Assembly: GCF_008801575.1 (NCBI RefSeq)
Contig: NZ_VZPL01000011.1
Span: forward strand, 1-64,000
DNA from: Xanthomonas cissicola
GTDB lineage: Bacteria > Pseudomonadota > Gammaproteobacteria > Xanthomonadales > Xanthomonadaceae
DNA: 64,000 nucleotides
Direction: 5' to 3'
Part shown: positions 18,865-29,731 of the stretch, in pieces
Numbering within the stretch: the stretch's first letter is position 1
Layout: every line of letters begins with the position of its first letter
Translations under genes and position numbers: made by a program
The notes under the pieces: generated by a model
What the model was told of the DNA's origin: nothing
Database searches by the model: none
What the model saw: the letters and a program-made list of their open reading frames with translations, nothing else

Positions 18865-19659
18865 GTGGTCAAGCCGTTGCCTCGTCTGAGGCTACAGGGG
18901 TTCAACAACCTCACCAAGGCGTTGAGCTTCAACATCTACGACGTCTGTTATGCGCGTACCGAAGAGGAGCGTCAGCGCTACATCGAGTATATCGATGAGC
19001 AATACGACGCCGATCGTCTGACGCAGATCCTGACCGATGTGGCCGAGATCATTGGCGCCAACATCCTCAATATCGCACGTCAGGACTACGATCCGCAGGG
19101 TGCATCGGTGACGATCCTGATCTCCGAAGAGCCGGTGATCGACAAGAAGCAGGCCGGCAAGGAATTGATCTCCGATGCCGTGGTTGCTCATATGGATAAG
19201 AGTCATATCACTGTCCATACATATCCGGAGACGCATCCGCAGGAAGGTATCGCCACGTTCCGCGCCGACATCGACGTCGCGACCTGCGGCGTGATTTCGC
19301 CGTTGAAGGCGCTCAACTACCTGATCGAGAGTCTGGAATCGGACATTGTGATCATGGATTACCGCGTGCGTGGCTTCACGCGCGATGTGAAGGGCAAGAA
19401 GCATTACATCGATCACAAGATCAACTCGATTCAGCAATTTCTCGCCAAGAACGTGAAGTCGCGCTACGAGATGTTCGACGTCAACGTCTACCAGGAAAAT
19501 ATCTTCCACACGAAGATGCACCTGAAGGACTTCGACCTGGATCAGTACCTGTTCGAAGAGCGCGCCAAGAACCTCTCGTTCAAGGAGCGCATGAAGATCG
19601 AAACGCTGCTCAAGCGCGAAATCGAAGAACTGTTTCACGGACGCAACCTGAGCGAATAA
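18865..19659 (+). CDS. speD: S-adenosylmethionine decarboxylase proenzyme
   Basis: SpeD makes the aminopropyl donor for spermidine synthesis. It is translated as a proenzyme that cleaves itself at a Lys-Ser bond to create the pyruvoyl cofactor. The site is intact here at Lys111-Ser112 ([12 protein letters not shown]), at the same position as in E. coli SpeD, and the 264-residue length matches that class. The start is GTG 18865 ([19 protein letters not shown]). It is divergent from clp. No spermidine synthase gene is adjacent. Confidence 0.95.
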
Positions 19660-19684
19660 GCGCAGGAGCATCAAAACGCCACAA

Positions 19685-19735
19685 GGCGGGACGGCCCGCC
19701 ACGCGATGGCCTCGCGTTCCACAGCCGACGGCGGC
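19685..19735 (+). ncRNA. Guanidine-II (mini-ykkC) riboswitch aptamer
   Basis: Two hairpins with identical ACGG loops form the hallmark of the guanidine-II class: P1 is GGCGGG-ACGG-CCCGCC (19685-19700) and P2 is GCCG-ACGG-CGGC (19724-19735). The ACGR loops pair with each other and bind two guanidinium ions in the known structures. A 23-base linker, able to form CGCGA/TCGCG, joins them. The aptamer lies 61 bases upstream of the sugE/gdx start, the classical target of this riboswitch. The 3' side of P2 overlaps the terminator stem, so ligand binding should favour read-through. Confidence 0.9.
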
Positions 19736-19767
19736 CCAGTGTGCAAACACTGGGTCGCTTTTTTTTT
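19731..19767 (+). terminator. Riboswitch-controlled intrinsic terminator
   Basis: A 12-bp stem with one G-U pair, GCGGCCCAGTGT (19731-19742) and ACACTGGGTCGC (19747-19758), loop GCAA, is followed by nine T residues (19759-19767). Its 5' arm shares bases 19731-19735 with the ACGG loop and P2 stem of the riboswitch, so the two structures exclude each other. This is the expected expression platform. Confidence 0.88.
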
Positions 19768-19795
19768 GCCCATTTTTTCTGTGAGGAGTACTGCA

Positions 19796-20109
19796 ATGCC
19801 CTGGATCTATCTGTTGCTGGCCGGCCTGTTCGAGATCGGCTTTGCCATGGGACTGAAATACAGCGACGGTTTCACTCGCCTGTGGCCGACCGTGCTGACA
19901 ATCGGCTTGCCGGCATCAGCCTGTGGTTTCTGACGCAGGCGCTGAAGACCATTCCGGTCGGCACCGGCTATGCGATCTGGACCGGCATCGGTGCCTTGGG
20001 CGTGACTATTGCCGGTATCGCGCTATTCGGCGATAGCGCCTCGTGGTCGCGATTGGCGTGCATCGGTCTGATCGTGGCCGGGGTGATCGGGCTGAAGCTG
20101 GTCGGGTAA
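19796..20109 (+). pseudogene. sugE: sugE/gdx guanidinium exporter gene, broken by a one-base deletion
   Basis: Gdx (SugE) is a small multidrug resistance family protein of four helices that exports guanidinium in exchange for protons. The frame from ATG 19796 (GAGGAG at 19783-19788) reads [21 protein letters not shown] with the essential Glu in helix 1, up to VLTIGL near codon 38. There the frame shifts: the rest ([20 protein letters not shown], then [15 protein letters not shown] and [14 protein letters not shown]) is in the next frame. Restoring one G near 19908-19911 (TTG-GCC-GGC) gives a perfect 104-residue protein. Either the gene is inactive or the sequence carries an error. Its riboswitch is intact. 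Confidence 0.88.
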
Positions 20110-20115
20110 TCAGTC

Positions 20116-20274
20116 CCCCAGCGTTTGCTGTTCAAATCCCGGGCTCCGACTTGGAGGCTGCCTATCGCCACGCCTTTGGCCGTAGCCGCACCCGTAATGC
20201 GTGCACAGCCCCAACGTTTGCTGCGCAAACATTGGAACCCTGACTCAGAGGCTGCCTATCCCCACGCCTTTGGC
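20116..20274. repeat. Two imperfect 65-bp direct repeats downstream of sugE
   Basis: Copies at 20116-20180 and 20209-20274 share the start CCCCA(G/A)CGTTTGCTG and the end GAGGCTGCCTATC(G/C)CCACGCCTTTGGC, with a divergent middle. They are offset by 93 bases. No coding potential is evident. They look like a dispersed non-coding repeat rather than a remnant gene. Confidence 0.5.
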
Positions 20275-20368
20275 GCGCCCCTTCAACAAGGAGGCTGTGC
20301 TTCAGTGGCGTGCCGGCAAGCAGTTGATTGCCGTGTCGGGTGTACTCGGGTGCGGGCTAGATTCTGGC

Positions 20369-20424
20369 GGCCGCCGGCCGCCGGCCGCTGGTCGTCGATT
20401 CCCAATTCCCGATTCCCAATTCCC
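20369..20424. repeat. Two heptamer arrays directly after the coq7 stop
   Basis: GGCCGCC is repeated nearly three times at 20369-20388, and (G/A)ATTCCC four times at 20397-20424. The second array ends two bases before the coq7 stop codon (20427-20429, minus strand). In coq7 orientation it reads GGGAAT(C/T), as after other genes in this window. Confidence 0.6.
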
Positions 20425-20426
20425 AA

Positions 20427-21080
20427 CTAGAGGCGGTAGGCCACCGTCTTCATCAGCTTGGAGGCCAGGGCCATTGCGCTGGGGATCGGAGCCGGGAGCG
20501 GGCGGGCGCCGGCCTGCTCGGCCTGATCGGCGTGGCGGGCCTCGTCGATCTTCATCACGCGCAGGATGGCGCGGCTGCGTTGGTCGCTCTGGGGCAGGGT
20601 CTCCAGGTGCTCATCCAGGTGGGCTTCGACCTGACGTTCGGTCTCGACCACGAATCCCAGACTCCAGTCGTCGCCGCGCAGCCCGGCCAGCGCGCCGAGC
20701 GCGTAGCTGCCGGCGTACCACACGGGGTTGAACAGGCTGGGGCGGCTGTCCAGCTCGTGCAGGCGGTCGGCGCACCAAGCCAGGTGGTCTGTCTCTTCCT
20801 GGGCAGCTTCCAGCAGGTGGTGCCGGGTGTGCGCGTCGCGGGCGACCGCGGCTTGGCCGAAATACAGGCCTTGCGCGCACACCTCGCCAACATGGTTGAT
20901 GCGCATCAGGCCGGCGGCATGGCGACGCTGCTCCGGGTCCAGGACGACGTCGGGCGTGTCGGCAGCGGGATTGGGGCGTTCGGCCGGCGGATTGCCGAAG
21001 ACGGTGTCCAGCGCGCGCTGGGCTTCGACCAGCAGCCGGTCGAGCGGGCTATGCAGGCGGGTGGGGGAGATCTGGGTCAT
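20427..21080 (-). CDS. coq7: Ubiquinone biosynthesis hydroxylase Coq7
   Basis: Coq7 is a di-iron monooxygenase that hydroxylates demethoxyubiquinone, the penultimate step of ubiquinone synthesis at the inner membrane. The 217-residue protein carries the iron-ligand motifs [20 protein letters not shown] and [13 protein letters not shown] in the ferritin-like fold. I place the start at the ATG ending at 21080 ([17 protein letters not shown]); the frame extends further upstream without conservation. It is divergent from rplM. Xanthomonads use Coq7 where E. coli has UbiF. Confidence 0.92.
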   Translation of the reverse strand: MTQISPTRLHSPLDRLLVEAQRALDTVFGNPPAERPNPAADTPDVVLDPEQRRHAAGLMRINHVGEVCAQGLYFGQAAVARDAHTRHHLLEAAQEETDHLAWCADRLHELDSRPSLFNPVWYAGSYALGALAGLRGDDWSLGFVVETERQVEAHLDEHLETLPQSDQRSRAILRVMKIDEARHADQAEQAGARPLPAPIPSAMALASKLMKTVAYRL

Positions 21081-21142
21081 ACGGCGATTCTGGCCCCGCT
21101 CCGCCGTGCTGCCAACCGCCATGGCGCAGGTGTCGCTGCAAC

Positions 21143-21171
21143 TTGCGTCGCCGCCGAGCGTCCCGTACAAT
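21143..21171 (+). promoter_or_regulatory. Sigma-70 promoter of rplM-rpsI
   Basis: TTGCGT (21143-21148), a 17-base spacer and TACAAT (21166-21171) form a good sigma-70 promoter about 92 bases before the rplM start. The leader could hold L13-binding sequence, but I see no specific motif. Confidence 0.6.
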
Positions 21172-21262
21172 CCCGCCTCTTCTGTTTCGCCTTCACAACG
21201 CGTGGCAAAGTTCCAGTGGTCATCGGCCGCTGCAATCCGCCCGACCACTCAAGAGTTTTCTC

Positions 21263-21691
21263 ATGACTACGTTCACCGCCAAGTCCGAGACCGTCCAGCG
21301 CGACTGGTATCTCGTTGACGCCGCCGGCAAGACGCTCGGCCGTCTGTCCACCGAACTGGCCCGCCGCCTGCGCGGCAAGCACAAGCCGGTTTACACCCCT
21401 CACGTCGATACTGGCGATTACTTGGTGGTGATCAACGCCGAGAAGATCGTCGTCACGGGCAACAAGCTGAAAGACAAGAAGTATCACCGCTTCACCGGCT
21501 ACATCGGTAACTTGAAGACCGAGAGCCTGGAGCAGGCGCTGCAGCGCCACCCGGAGCGCGTGATCGAAATCGCCGTTAAGGGCATGCTGCCGAAGGGTCC
21601 ACTGGGCCGCACCATGTACCGCAAGCTCAAGGTCTATTCGGGTGCCGAGCATCCGCACGCCGCCCAGCAGCCGCAAGTTCTGGATATCTAA
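21263..21691 (+). CDS. rplM: 50S ribosomal protein L13
   Basis: L13 is an early-assembling protein of the large ribosomal subunit. The 142-residue product shows the family core [39 protein letters not shown]-type segment and [22 protein letters not shown] 21263 matches homologues. It is followed two bases later by rpsI, the universal L13-S9 operon. Confidence 0.97.
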
Positions 21692-21693
21692 TC

Positions 21694-22086
21694 ATGGCTA
21701 TCACGCAAAACTACGGCACTGGCCGCCGCAAGTCCTCCACCGCTCGCGTGTTCCTGCGCAAGGGCACCGGCAACATCACCGTCAACGACCGTCCGCTGGA
21801 CGAATTCTTTGGTCGTGAGACTGCGCGCATGATCGTGCGCCAGCCGCTGGAACTGACCAAGAACACCGAAAGCTTCGACATCATGGTCACCGCCTCCGGC
21901 GGCGGCACCACCGGCCAGGCCGGTGCGATCCGTCTGGGCATTGCCCGTGCGCTGGTCGAGTACGACGAAACCCTGAAGTCCGAGCTGCGCAAGGCTGGCT
22001 TCATGACCCGCGACGCTCGCGAAGTCGAGCGTAAGAAGGTCGGTCTGCACAAGGCCCGTCGCGCCACCCAGTTCTCCAAGCGCTGA
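21694..22086 (+). CDS. rpsI: 30S ribosomal protein S9
   Basis: S9 contacts the P-site tRNA through its C-terminal tail. The 130-residue protein begins [19 protein letters not shown] and ends in the conserved [14 protein letters not shown] with the terminal Lys-Arg. It is the second gene of the rplM operon and is followed by a strong terminator. Confidence 0.97.
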   Translation: MAITQNYGTGRRKSSTARVFLRKGTGNITVNDRPLDEFFGRETARMIVRQPLELTKNTESFDIMVTASGGGTTGQAGAIRLGIARALVEYDETLKSELRKAGFMTRDAREVERKKVGLHKARRATQFSKR

Positions 22087-22130
22087 TCCATCGCGTTTGG
22101 CCGCGTCCCGGGTCGCCGGGATGCCTGCTT

Positions 22131-22164
22131 CAAGAGCCCGGCCATGCCGGGCTCTTGTCGTTTT
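22131..22164 (+). terminator. Intrinsic terminator after rpsI
   Basis: A perfect 12-bp stem, CAAGAGCCCGGC (22131-22142) with GCCGGGCTCTTG (22146-22157), loop CAT, is followed by TCGTTTT. It ends the rplM-rpsI transcript. Confidence 0.85.
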
Positions 22165-22275
22165 GGAATTGTGGTGAGTGGCGTGTGCGAGCGCGTGGCG
22201 AAGATGGCCCTGGAGACTGAGTGCGATCAGCATGAACGCAGGTGCGCGACGCGTTACCACCGGACGCCGGGCAAC

Positions 22276-22305
22276 AAAAAAGGCCCGATCTTTCGATCGG
22301 ACCTT
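22276..22305 (-). terminator. Intrinsic terminator after the tRNA pair (minus strand)
   Basis: On the minus strand a stem AAGGTCCGATC / GATCGGGCCTT with a GAAA loop is followed by a T-run (A residues at 22276-22280 on the plus strand). It lies eight bases beyond the tRNA-Gln 3' end. Confidence 0.8.
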
Positions 22306-22312
22306 TTGTGTT

Positions 22313-22387
22313 TGGCTGCCCCGGATGGATTCGAACCACCGAATGCCTGAGTCAGAGTCAGGTGCCTTACCGCTTGGCGACGGGGCA
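22313..22387 (-). tRNA. tRNA-Gln (anticodon CUG)
   Basis: Minus-strand cloverleaf with acceptor arms TGCCCCG/CGGGGCA, D-arm GCCAAGCGGTAAGGC, anticodon stem CCTGA/TCAGG around loop CTCTGAC (anticodon CTG), T-loop GGTTCGAATCC and encoded CCA (TGG at 22313-22315). It resembles E. coli glnV. It is downstream of tRNA-Met and shares a terminator. Confidence 0.93.
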
Positions 22388-22439
22388 ATAAAACGTGTTG
22401 GTCCAAGATTATTGCATGCCCGCGAGGGCGTGAATACCT

Positions 22440-22516
22440 TGGTGGCTATGGGTGGACTCGAACCACCGACCCCAGCATTATGAGTGCTGTGCTCTAACCG
22501 GCTGAGCTACATAGCC
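22440..22516 (-). tRNA. tRNA-Met, elongator (anticodon CAU)
   Basis: Minus-strand cloverleaf with acceptor GGCTATG/CATAGCC, D-arm AGCTCAGCCGGTTAGAGC, anticodon stem CAGCA/TGCTG around CTCATAA (anticodon CAT), T-loop GGTTCGAGTCC and encoded CCA. The paired first acceptor base distinguishes it from initiator tRNA. It is the first gene of a two-tRNA unit whose promoter must lie in 22517-22634. Confidence 0.93.
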
Positions 22517-22634
22517 TAGGGAGCCGGCAATTCTCACGATGCGCCGTGCTGTTGTCAAGCATTTCGTTTTCAGCTTGTGAGCCGGGCGTCGCCGTGGCAG
22601 AGTCGGTGGCAGTAGATTTTCAGGAGTCCGCATC

Positions 22635-23252
22635 GTGATCGATCCGGACGGTTTCCGGCCAAACGTCGGCATTGTGCTGATGCGGCAGGACGGTCAGGTG
22701 TTCTGGGCGCGACGTGTGCGCAGGGACGGCTGGCAGTTCCCGCAAGGTGGCATGAACACCGATGAGACGCCCGTTGAAGCCATGTACCGCGAGTTGCGCG
22801 AAGAAACCGGGTTGTTGCCCGAGCATGTGGAATTGCTCGGCGCCACGCCTGGCTGGCTACGCTATCGGCTGCCCAGTCGGGCGGTGCGCCGCAATGAGCG
22901 GCAGGTGTGTATCGGGCAGAAGCAGGTCTGGTTCCTGCTGCAGTTCACCGGCGACGAATCCCATCTCAAGCTCGACCATACCGACACCCCGGAGTTCGAC
23001 CACTGGCGCTGGGTGAATTTCTGGTATCCGGTCGAGCACGTGGTGATGTTCAAGCGCGGCGTCTATGCCCGCGCGTTGCGTCATCTGGCGCCGCTTGCGC
23101 AGAGCCTGGCCGGTCCGGCGGCAGTCGGTGCGATGCCCGAGCGTGCGCTGGAGGCGTGGTTGCCGGGCAGCAGCGCGGCAGGGCACGACAGCCCACGCAA
23201 GCGGCCACGCAAGCGCAACGGGGCTCGTGCGATGCGGATTAATAATGATTAA
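22635..23252 (+). CDS. rppH: RNA 5'-pyrophosphohydrolase (Nudix)
   Basis: RppH removes pyrophosphate from the 5' end of mRNAs, triggering RNase E decay. The 205-residue protein contains [11 protein letters not shown] and the Nudix box [20 protein letters not shown] with the following TGL, at about residues 37-59. The C-terminus is a basic Lys/Arg-rich tail (RKRPRKRNG), longer than in E. coli (176 residues) and possibly RNA-binding. Start GTG 22635 gives [13 protein letters not shown], the usual N-terminus. Confidence 0.93.
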   Translation: MIDPDGFRPNVGIVLMRQDGQVFWARRVRRDGWQFPQGGMNTDETPVEAMYRELREETGLLPEHVELLGATPGWLRYRLPSRAVRRNERQVCIGQKQVWFLLQFTGDESHLKLDHTDTPEFDHWRWVNFWYPVEHVVMFKRGVYARALRHLAPLAQSLAGPAAVGAMPERALEAWLPGSSAAGHDSPRKRPRKRNGARAMRINND

Positions 23253-23261
23253 CGGATGGAA

Positions 23262-23290
23262 TTGACACCTATTCTCGTTTGCGGTGCAAT
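23262..23290 (+). promoter_or_regulatory. Promoter of bfd
   Basis: A perfect -35 TTGACA (23262-23267), 17-base spacer and -10 TGCAAT (23285-23290) lie 42 bases before the bfd start. The overlapping sequence ATTAATAATGATTAAC (from 23239) and CTATTCTCGTTT resemble half sites of a Fur box, which would fit iron control, but the match is only partial. Confidence 0.55.
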
Positions 23291-23332
23291 CAGTGCCGGT
23301 CCTTTCCGGATCGCCAACACCCGACCGATACT

Positions 23333-23542
23333 GTGTACGTCTGCATCTGTAATGGGGTCACCGACCACCAGATCCGCGAAGCGGCCGAGAATGGCTGCGC
23401 AAGCCTTGCCGAACTGACCATGCGCACCGGGTGTGGGTCCAATTGCGGCTCGTGCCTGGAGATGGCGGGCGACCTGTTGAGCCAGGCACATGCCAACCGC
23501 GCATTGCCGTTGCCGCTCCTGGGGCTGGCTAGCGCTGCCTGA
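23333..23542 (+). CDS. bfd: Bacterioferritin-associated ferredoxin
   Basis: Bfd docks on bacterioferritin and reduces stored ferric iron so it can be released. The 69-residue protein has the four [2Fe-2S] ligands: the CxC pair in VCICNGVT and the second pair in TGCGSNCGSCLE. I place the start at GTG 23333, which leaves the mature-like N-terminus YVCICNG; an upstream ATG at 23279 lies before the promoter -10 and is unlikely. It is followed 322 bases later by bfr, its partner. Confidence 0.9.
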   Translation: MYVCICNGVTDHQIREAAENGCASLAELTMRTGCGSNCGSCLEMAGDLLSQAHANRALPLPLLGLASAA

Positions 23543-23864
23543 GGCAGGACGTCAGGGGCGGAGGGTTCCGACGACGCCTTCGAGATTTCCACGCGGTACC
23601 TGATGCCAGAGGTATCTTCCGGCCCGCGCCGCGAATGCCCGTGGCATCCCTGCAGCGCTGGAGCTACCTGCAGCGAAGTGGTTGCTCGGTAATGACCGGT
23701 ACAAGACTCCAGCCGGTACCAGCCTGATTCGCCATTGCAGCTGCCAGGCGCCTGGCAGCTCCTGCGACACACAGCGCGTCCCCCAACTGATCACGATTCG
23801 CGTTCCTTCATGCGCCGCGCCAACGCGCTAGAGTGCGGCCGGCTCACTCTCTCGGAGACATCGC
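23543..23864. other. Intergenic region between bfd and bfr, with a 22-bp palindrome
   Basis: About 320 bases without a gene. It contains a perfect 22-bp palindrome (AGCTGCCAGGC and its complement, 23739-23760) and several GGTACC-containing segments. The palindrome has no T-run, so it is more likely a protein-binding or cruciform-forming site than a terminator. I see no clear promoter for bfr. Confidence 0.45.
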
Positions 23865-24335
23865 ATGAAGGGCGATACCAAGGTCATCGAGTACCTCAAC
23901 AAGGTGCTCTACAACGAACTCACTGCGATCAACCAGTACTTCCTGCATGCCAAGATGCTGAAGAACTGGGGCCTGAAAGAACTGGCCGAGCATGAGTACA
24001 AGGAATCCATCGACGAGATGAAGCATGCGGACAAGCTGTCCGACCGCATTCTGTTTCTCGAAGGGCTGCCCAATTTCCAGGCCTTGGGCAAGCTGCGCAT
24101 CGGCGAGAACCCGACCGAGATGTTCCGCTGCGATCTGACCCTGGAGCGCGAGGCGGTTGTCGTGCTGCGCGAGGCGGTGGCGTATGCAGAGACCGTCAAG
24201 GACTACGTGAGCCGCCAGTTGCTGGTGGACATCCTGGAGTCCGAAGAAGAGCACATCGACTGGCTGGAAACCCAACTGGACCTGGTGGCACGTATCGGCG
24301 AGCCGAATTACCTGCTGACCAAGCTGGACGACTGA
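23865..24335 (+). CDS. bfr: Bacterioferritin
   Basis: Bacterioferritin stores iron as a 24-subunit haem-containing shell. The 156-residue protein begins [20 protein letters not shown] and keeps the ferroxidase ligands (Glu in [24 protein letters not shown], and [14 protein letters not shown]), and Met52-type haem ligand in IDEMKHA. Length is normal. It pairs functionally with bfd just upstream. Confidence 0.95.
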   Translation: MKGDTKVIEYLNKVLYNELTAINQYFLHAKMLKNWGLKELAEHEYKESIDEMKHADKLSDRILFLEGLPNFQALGKLRIGENPTEMFRCDLTLEREAVVVLREAVAYAETVKDYVSRQLLVDILESEEEHIDWLETQLDLVARIGEPNYLLTKLDD

Positions 24336-24672
24336 CGCGCGTCTGGTCGGGGTTGTCTTTATCTGGCGCTGAATTTGCGGGTGCGCGGCACTTCTGCTGG
24401 TCGGTGTTTTCGGCGATTGTTTGCTGATGATTGTTTGCTGATGATCTGCTTCTACAGATTCTCTTGCCGGTGAGAGCGCGTGGCTTCGCCCGTACCCTCA
24501 CCCCAACCCCTCTCCCGCAGGAGAGGGGCTTTGGTGTCCTTCCGGGAGCAGGGAGGCTCGAGCGTCCTTTCGGGTGAGAAGGCGTTGGACATCAGAGCGA
24601 TGTGAGCCTCGCGTTAACGGATGCAGGTGACGGTCCCAGGCGTCTGCCACCGCTTCGACAGCACTGATGCGA
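24336..24672. other. Intergenic region with REP-like hairpin and a 14-bp tandem duplication
   Basis: No gene. A 14-bp unit GATTGTTTGCTGAT occurs twice in tandem (24415-24442). At 24495-24531 is the widespread REP-type sequence CCCTCACCCCAACCCC with hairpin CCCCTCTCC-CGCA-GGAGAGGGG, common between convergent genes in xanthomonads; here bfr and the histidine kinase gene converge, so it may serve to end both transcripts. Confidence 0.55.
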
Positions 24673-26982
<2,310 letters not shown>

Positions 26983-28959
26983 TCAGAGCACCGCGCTTGT
27001 GAAGTCGAAGTCCAGTTCCTTGCCGACGGTCTGCACCAGGTTGCCCTGGATGAAATCCACGCCGCTCATCCACATTGCAGCGGCTGCCTGCGGATCTTCG
27101 ATGCGTTGGCCGATGATCAGCAAACCGCGCTGGTGGGCGATGTCGATCACGCCGCGCAGTTCGTCGCGCACCGCCGCGTTGCCGTGCGCATCGGCGAAGC
27201 GGTTGGCCATGCGTACGAAGCTCAGCGGCAACTGGGCCAGCAGTGCGTTGGCTTCATCGCCGGGTTCGAACTGGCTGAGGCAGAACTGCACGCCGGCCGG
27301 CATCAACTTGGCGCAGAACTGCTGCACGGTGACGGCATGGATCAATGCATCGTCCAGGCGCAGATCCACGATCAGCGACTGGCCGGCCACGCCACGCTCG
27401 ACCAGCGCCTTGAGCAGCCAGTCGGCGAAGGCATCGCGGGCGAGCGTGCGCGGCGATTGCGAGACGAACAGGCGCAGCGGCGGGCTGGCGTGCTGGTACA
27501 GGTGCAGCAGGCCCAGCGCGTGGTCCATGACCTGCTGGTCCAGATCGGCGATGCGCCCGGCGGCTTCTGCGGCAGGAATGACCTGGCCTGCCGAGAGCAA
27601 GGTGCCATCGGCCTGGCGCAGCCGCAGCAGCACCTGGTACTGCGCGGTGTCGCCGCCGGCCACGGCCACGATCGGCTGATAGGCCAGTTCCAGTTGACCT
27701 TCGACCAGCCGCAGTTGTTCCTGCTGTTCGGCCTGGCTGGGCGCCAGATAGGTCTGCACGCCGTCGCTGCGCAGGCGTGCCTGCAGCGCGGTGCGTTCGA
27801 CCGCTTCCAGCGCGCTGCCGGTGTCGTCGAAGCCCAGGCCCAGCGGTGCGACGCCGATGGCGCAGCGCACATGCACGGATTCTTCTTCGCGCACCGGGAA
27901 GGCGTTGGCGGACAGCCGCTGGCGGATCTCCAGCGCCTGCTGTTCCAGGCTGGCTTCGGGCATGTCGACGGCCAGCAGCAGGAAGCTGTTGTCGTTCAGG
28001 CGCGCCAGCGGGTAGGGCTGGGCGGCGCTGGCCAGGCGGTGCCCGGCCTGGGTCATCAGGCGCTCGTAGGCGGCATAGCCGTAACGCTCGCGCAGGCCGA
28101 GCGCGCTGGCGATCTCGATGAAGAACAGGCCGCCGGACTGCTTGCGCTCCAGCGCGTCGGCGAGCAGGTCCATCACGTGGCCGCGGGTGGGCAGGCCGGT
28201 TTCCGGATTGCTGCGCACGCTGACCTGTTCGCCGGCTTGCTGCAGCGCCTGTTGGCGTGCGCGGCGGATGCGGTTGGACACCGCAGCGATCAGGTGGCGC
28301 GGGCGGATCGGCTTGGTGAGGAAGTCGTCGGCGCCGCTGTCGAGCACTTCGAACTGGCGCTCCGGGTCCGGGTCGCCGGTCAGGAACACGATCGGCAGCA
28401 ACTGCTGACCGGGCTGCTGGCGGATCAGCGTGGTCAGGCGGATGCCGTCCAGCTCGGGCATGTGCAGATCCATCAGGATCAGATCCGGGTGATAGTCCTG
28501 GATCGCCTGCGGCACGCTGGCGGCGGTCATCTCGACCTGCGCATGCATCCCGGCGCCGTGCAGCACGCTCTGCGCGAACAAGGCCTGCGAGCGGTCGTCT
28601 TCGACGATGAGGACGCGGTACGGCGCATCGGCGGCGACATTGTCCTCGCCATCGTGCGGCGCGGCGGGCGCTGCCGATGTGGGTGACGCCGTGGGCGCCG
28701 GTGCTGCGGCAACACGTGCGCTGCTGCTGGCCGCCACCGCGCGCGGCGTCGCCACGGCCGCGGCCGGGCTGGCCGCCGCTGCAGTGGCAGGCGCAGGAAT
28801 GATCGCCGCGCTCACCGGCACAGCGGTGTCGGCCGGCGACGCAACCTCATCGGCCCAGCGACGCCAGTGGTCGGCCGGCGGGGTCTCGGCGCGAAGTGGA
28901 CGATTACGCGTGGCGGTGTCGTCACGTGTGGTGGAAGAAACCGGATCTCGGGCGGCCAT
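26983..28959 (-). CDS. REC-GGDEF-EAL protein with degenerate catalytic motifs (c-di-GMP effector-like)
   Basis: A 658-residue protein. An Ala/Pro-rich N-terminus (to about 110) precedes a receiver domain with phosphorylatable Asp about 163 (LILMDLHMPELDG). The GGDEF domain has LARLNDNSFLLL where the active-site loop should be, and the EAL domain has QVLLRL in place of the EAL signature, so neither cyclase nor phosphodiesterase activity is expected. This pattern matches c-di-GMP-binding proteins such as FimX and Xanthomonas Filp that work through PilZ-type partners. It is transcribed just before the hybrid kinase, which may phosphorylate it. Identity with Filp is plausible, not proven. Confidence 0.82.
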   Translation of the reverse strand: MAARDPVSSTTRDDTATRNRPLRAETPPADHWRRWADEVASPADTAVPVSAAIIPAPATAAAASPAAAVATPRAVAASSSARVAAAPAPTASPTSAAPAAPHDGEDNVAADAPYRVLIVEDDRSQALFAQSVLHGAGMHAQVEMTAASVPQAIQDYHPDLILMDLHMPELDGIRLTTLIRQQPGQQLLPIVFLTGDPDPERQFEVLDSGADDFLTKPIRPRHLIAAVSNRIRRARQQALQQAGEQVSVRSNPETGLPTRGHVMDLLADALERKQSGGLFFIEIASALGLRERYGYAAYERLMTQAGHRLASAAQPYPLARLNDNSFLLLAVDMPEASLEQQALEIRQRLSANAFPVREEESVHVRCAIGVAPLGLGFDDTGSALEAVERTALQARLRSDGVQTYLAPSQAEQQEQLRLVEGQLELAYQPIVAVAGGDTAQYQVLLRLRQADGTLLSAGQVIPAAEAAGRIADLDQQVMDHALGLLHLYQHASPPLRLFVSQSPRTLARDAFADWLLKALVERGVAGQSLIVDLRLDDALIHAVTVQQFCAKLMPAGVQFCLSQFEPGDEANALLAQLPLSFVRMANRFADAHGNAAVRDELRGVIDIAHQRGLLIIGQRIEDPQAAAAMWMSGVDFIQGNLVQTVGKELDFDFTSAVL

Positions 28960-28997
28960 CGATACTCCCTACAGTCGCTGTGATTATGCGATGAACT

Positions 28998-29624
28998 TCA
29001 CGGTAGCGGGGAGCTGCGTGCAGTCGGCGTGGCGGCAGGGCGTATCGGCGCAACCAGCCGACGCATGCCCCGCCACAGCAATCGCCAGACCCACCACACC
29101 ACCAGCCCCGCCATCAGGCTGGAGCCCACCGCAAGACCCAGTGCCAGCCAGGGGTGCGCCAGTGCCAGTGCCAAGGCGGTGGTGGCGATGGTGTCTTCGG
29201 CCAGCGAGGCGATCCAGTTGCTGGCCGGTTCGGGCGAGGTGTTGAGCAATGCGCGGGTGCCGGCCTTGAGCGTGTGGCTGGTCAGCGCCACGCCGGCACC
29301 GGCCGCCAGGGCGCCCGCGCCCAGGTCGCCATCGGGCGAGAGCGTCGCCGCGGCCAGGAAGGCGCCGGCTGGCACGCGGGCCAGCGTCTGCAGCAGGTCC
29401 CAGCCCGAATCCACGCCCGGAATCTTGTCGGCGAAGAATTCGGCCACTGCCAGCGCGCCGGAGGTGCCCAGGACCCACCACGACTGCGCCGGATGCAGCG
29501 CCGGCGGCAAATCGATCCAGCCCAGCAGGCCGGCCAGGCCGACGCCGAACACGGTGAGATAGACCCGGATGCCGGCCAGCCAGGCCAGCAGGATGCCGAT
29601 CACGAACAGATGCGCTTCGCTCAT
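28998..29624 (-). CDS. DUF4126 membrane protein
   Basis: A 208-residue protein with about five hydrophobic segments, beginning MSEAHLFVIGILLAWLAG and containing WIDLPPALHPAQSWWVLG and ADKIPGVDSGWDLLQT, both typical of the DUF4126 family. No function is known for the family. GGGAAC lies six bases before the ATG at 29624. It lies 38 bases upstream of the REC-GGDEF-EAL gene on the same strand and may share its transcript. Confidence 0.75.
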   Translation of the reverse strand: MSEAHLFVIGILLAWLAGIRVYLTVFGVGLAGLLGWIDLPPALHPAQSWWVLGTSGALAVAEFFADKIPGVDSGWDLLQTLARVPAGAFLAAATLSPDGDLGAGALAAGAGVALTSHTLKAGTRALLNTSPEPASNWIASLAEDTIATTALALALAHPWLALGLAVGSSLMAGLVVWWVWRLLWRGMRRLVAPIRPAATPTARSSPLP

Positions 29625-29731
29625 GGCGTGGTTCCCTGCAAACAATTGCAGAACTATCGCAGAACTTTGGAATAACCGCCGATCCAGCGCCAGCGCGACG
29701 ATCGTCTGGGCTCTGGCACACTACGCCGCCC

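Noticed and set aside
22280-22305. Hairpin before the tRNAs as a riboswitch or attenuator
   Set aside because: It has a simple perfect stem and a T-run on the minus strand just after tRNA-Gln, fully explained as the tRNA operon terminator.
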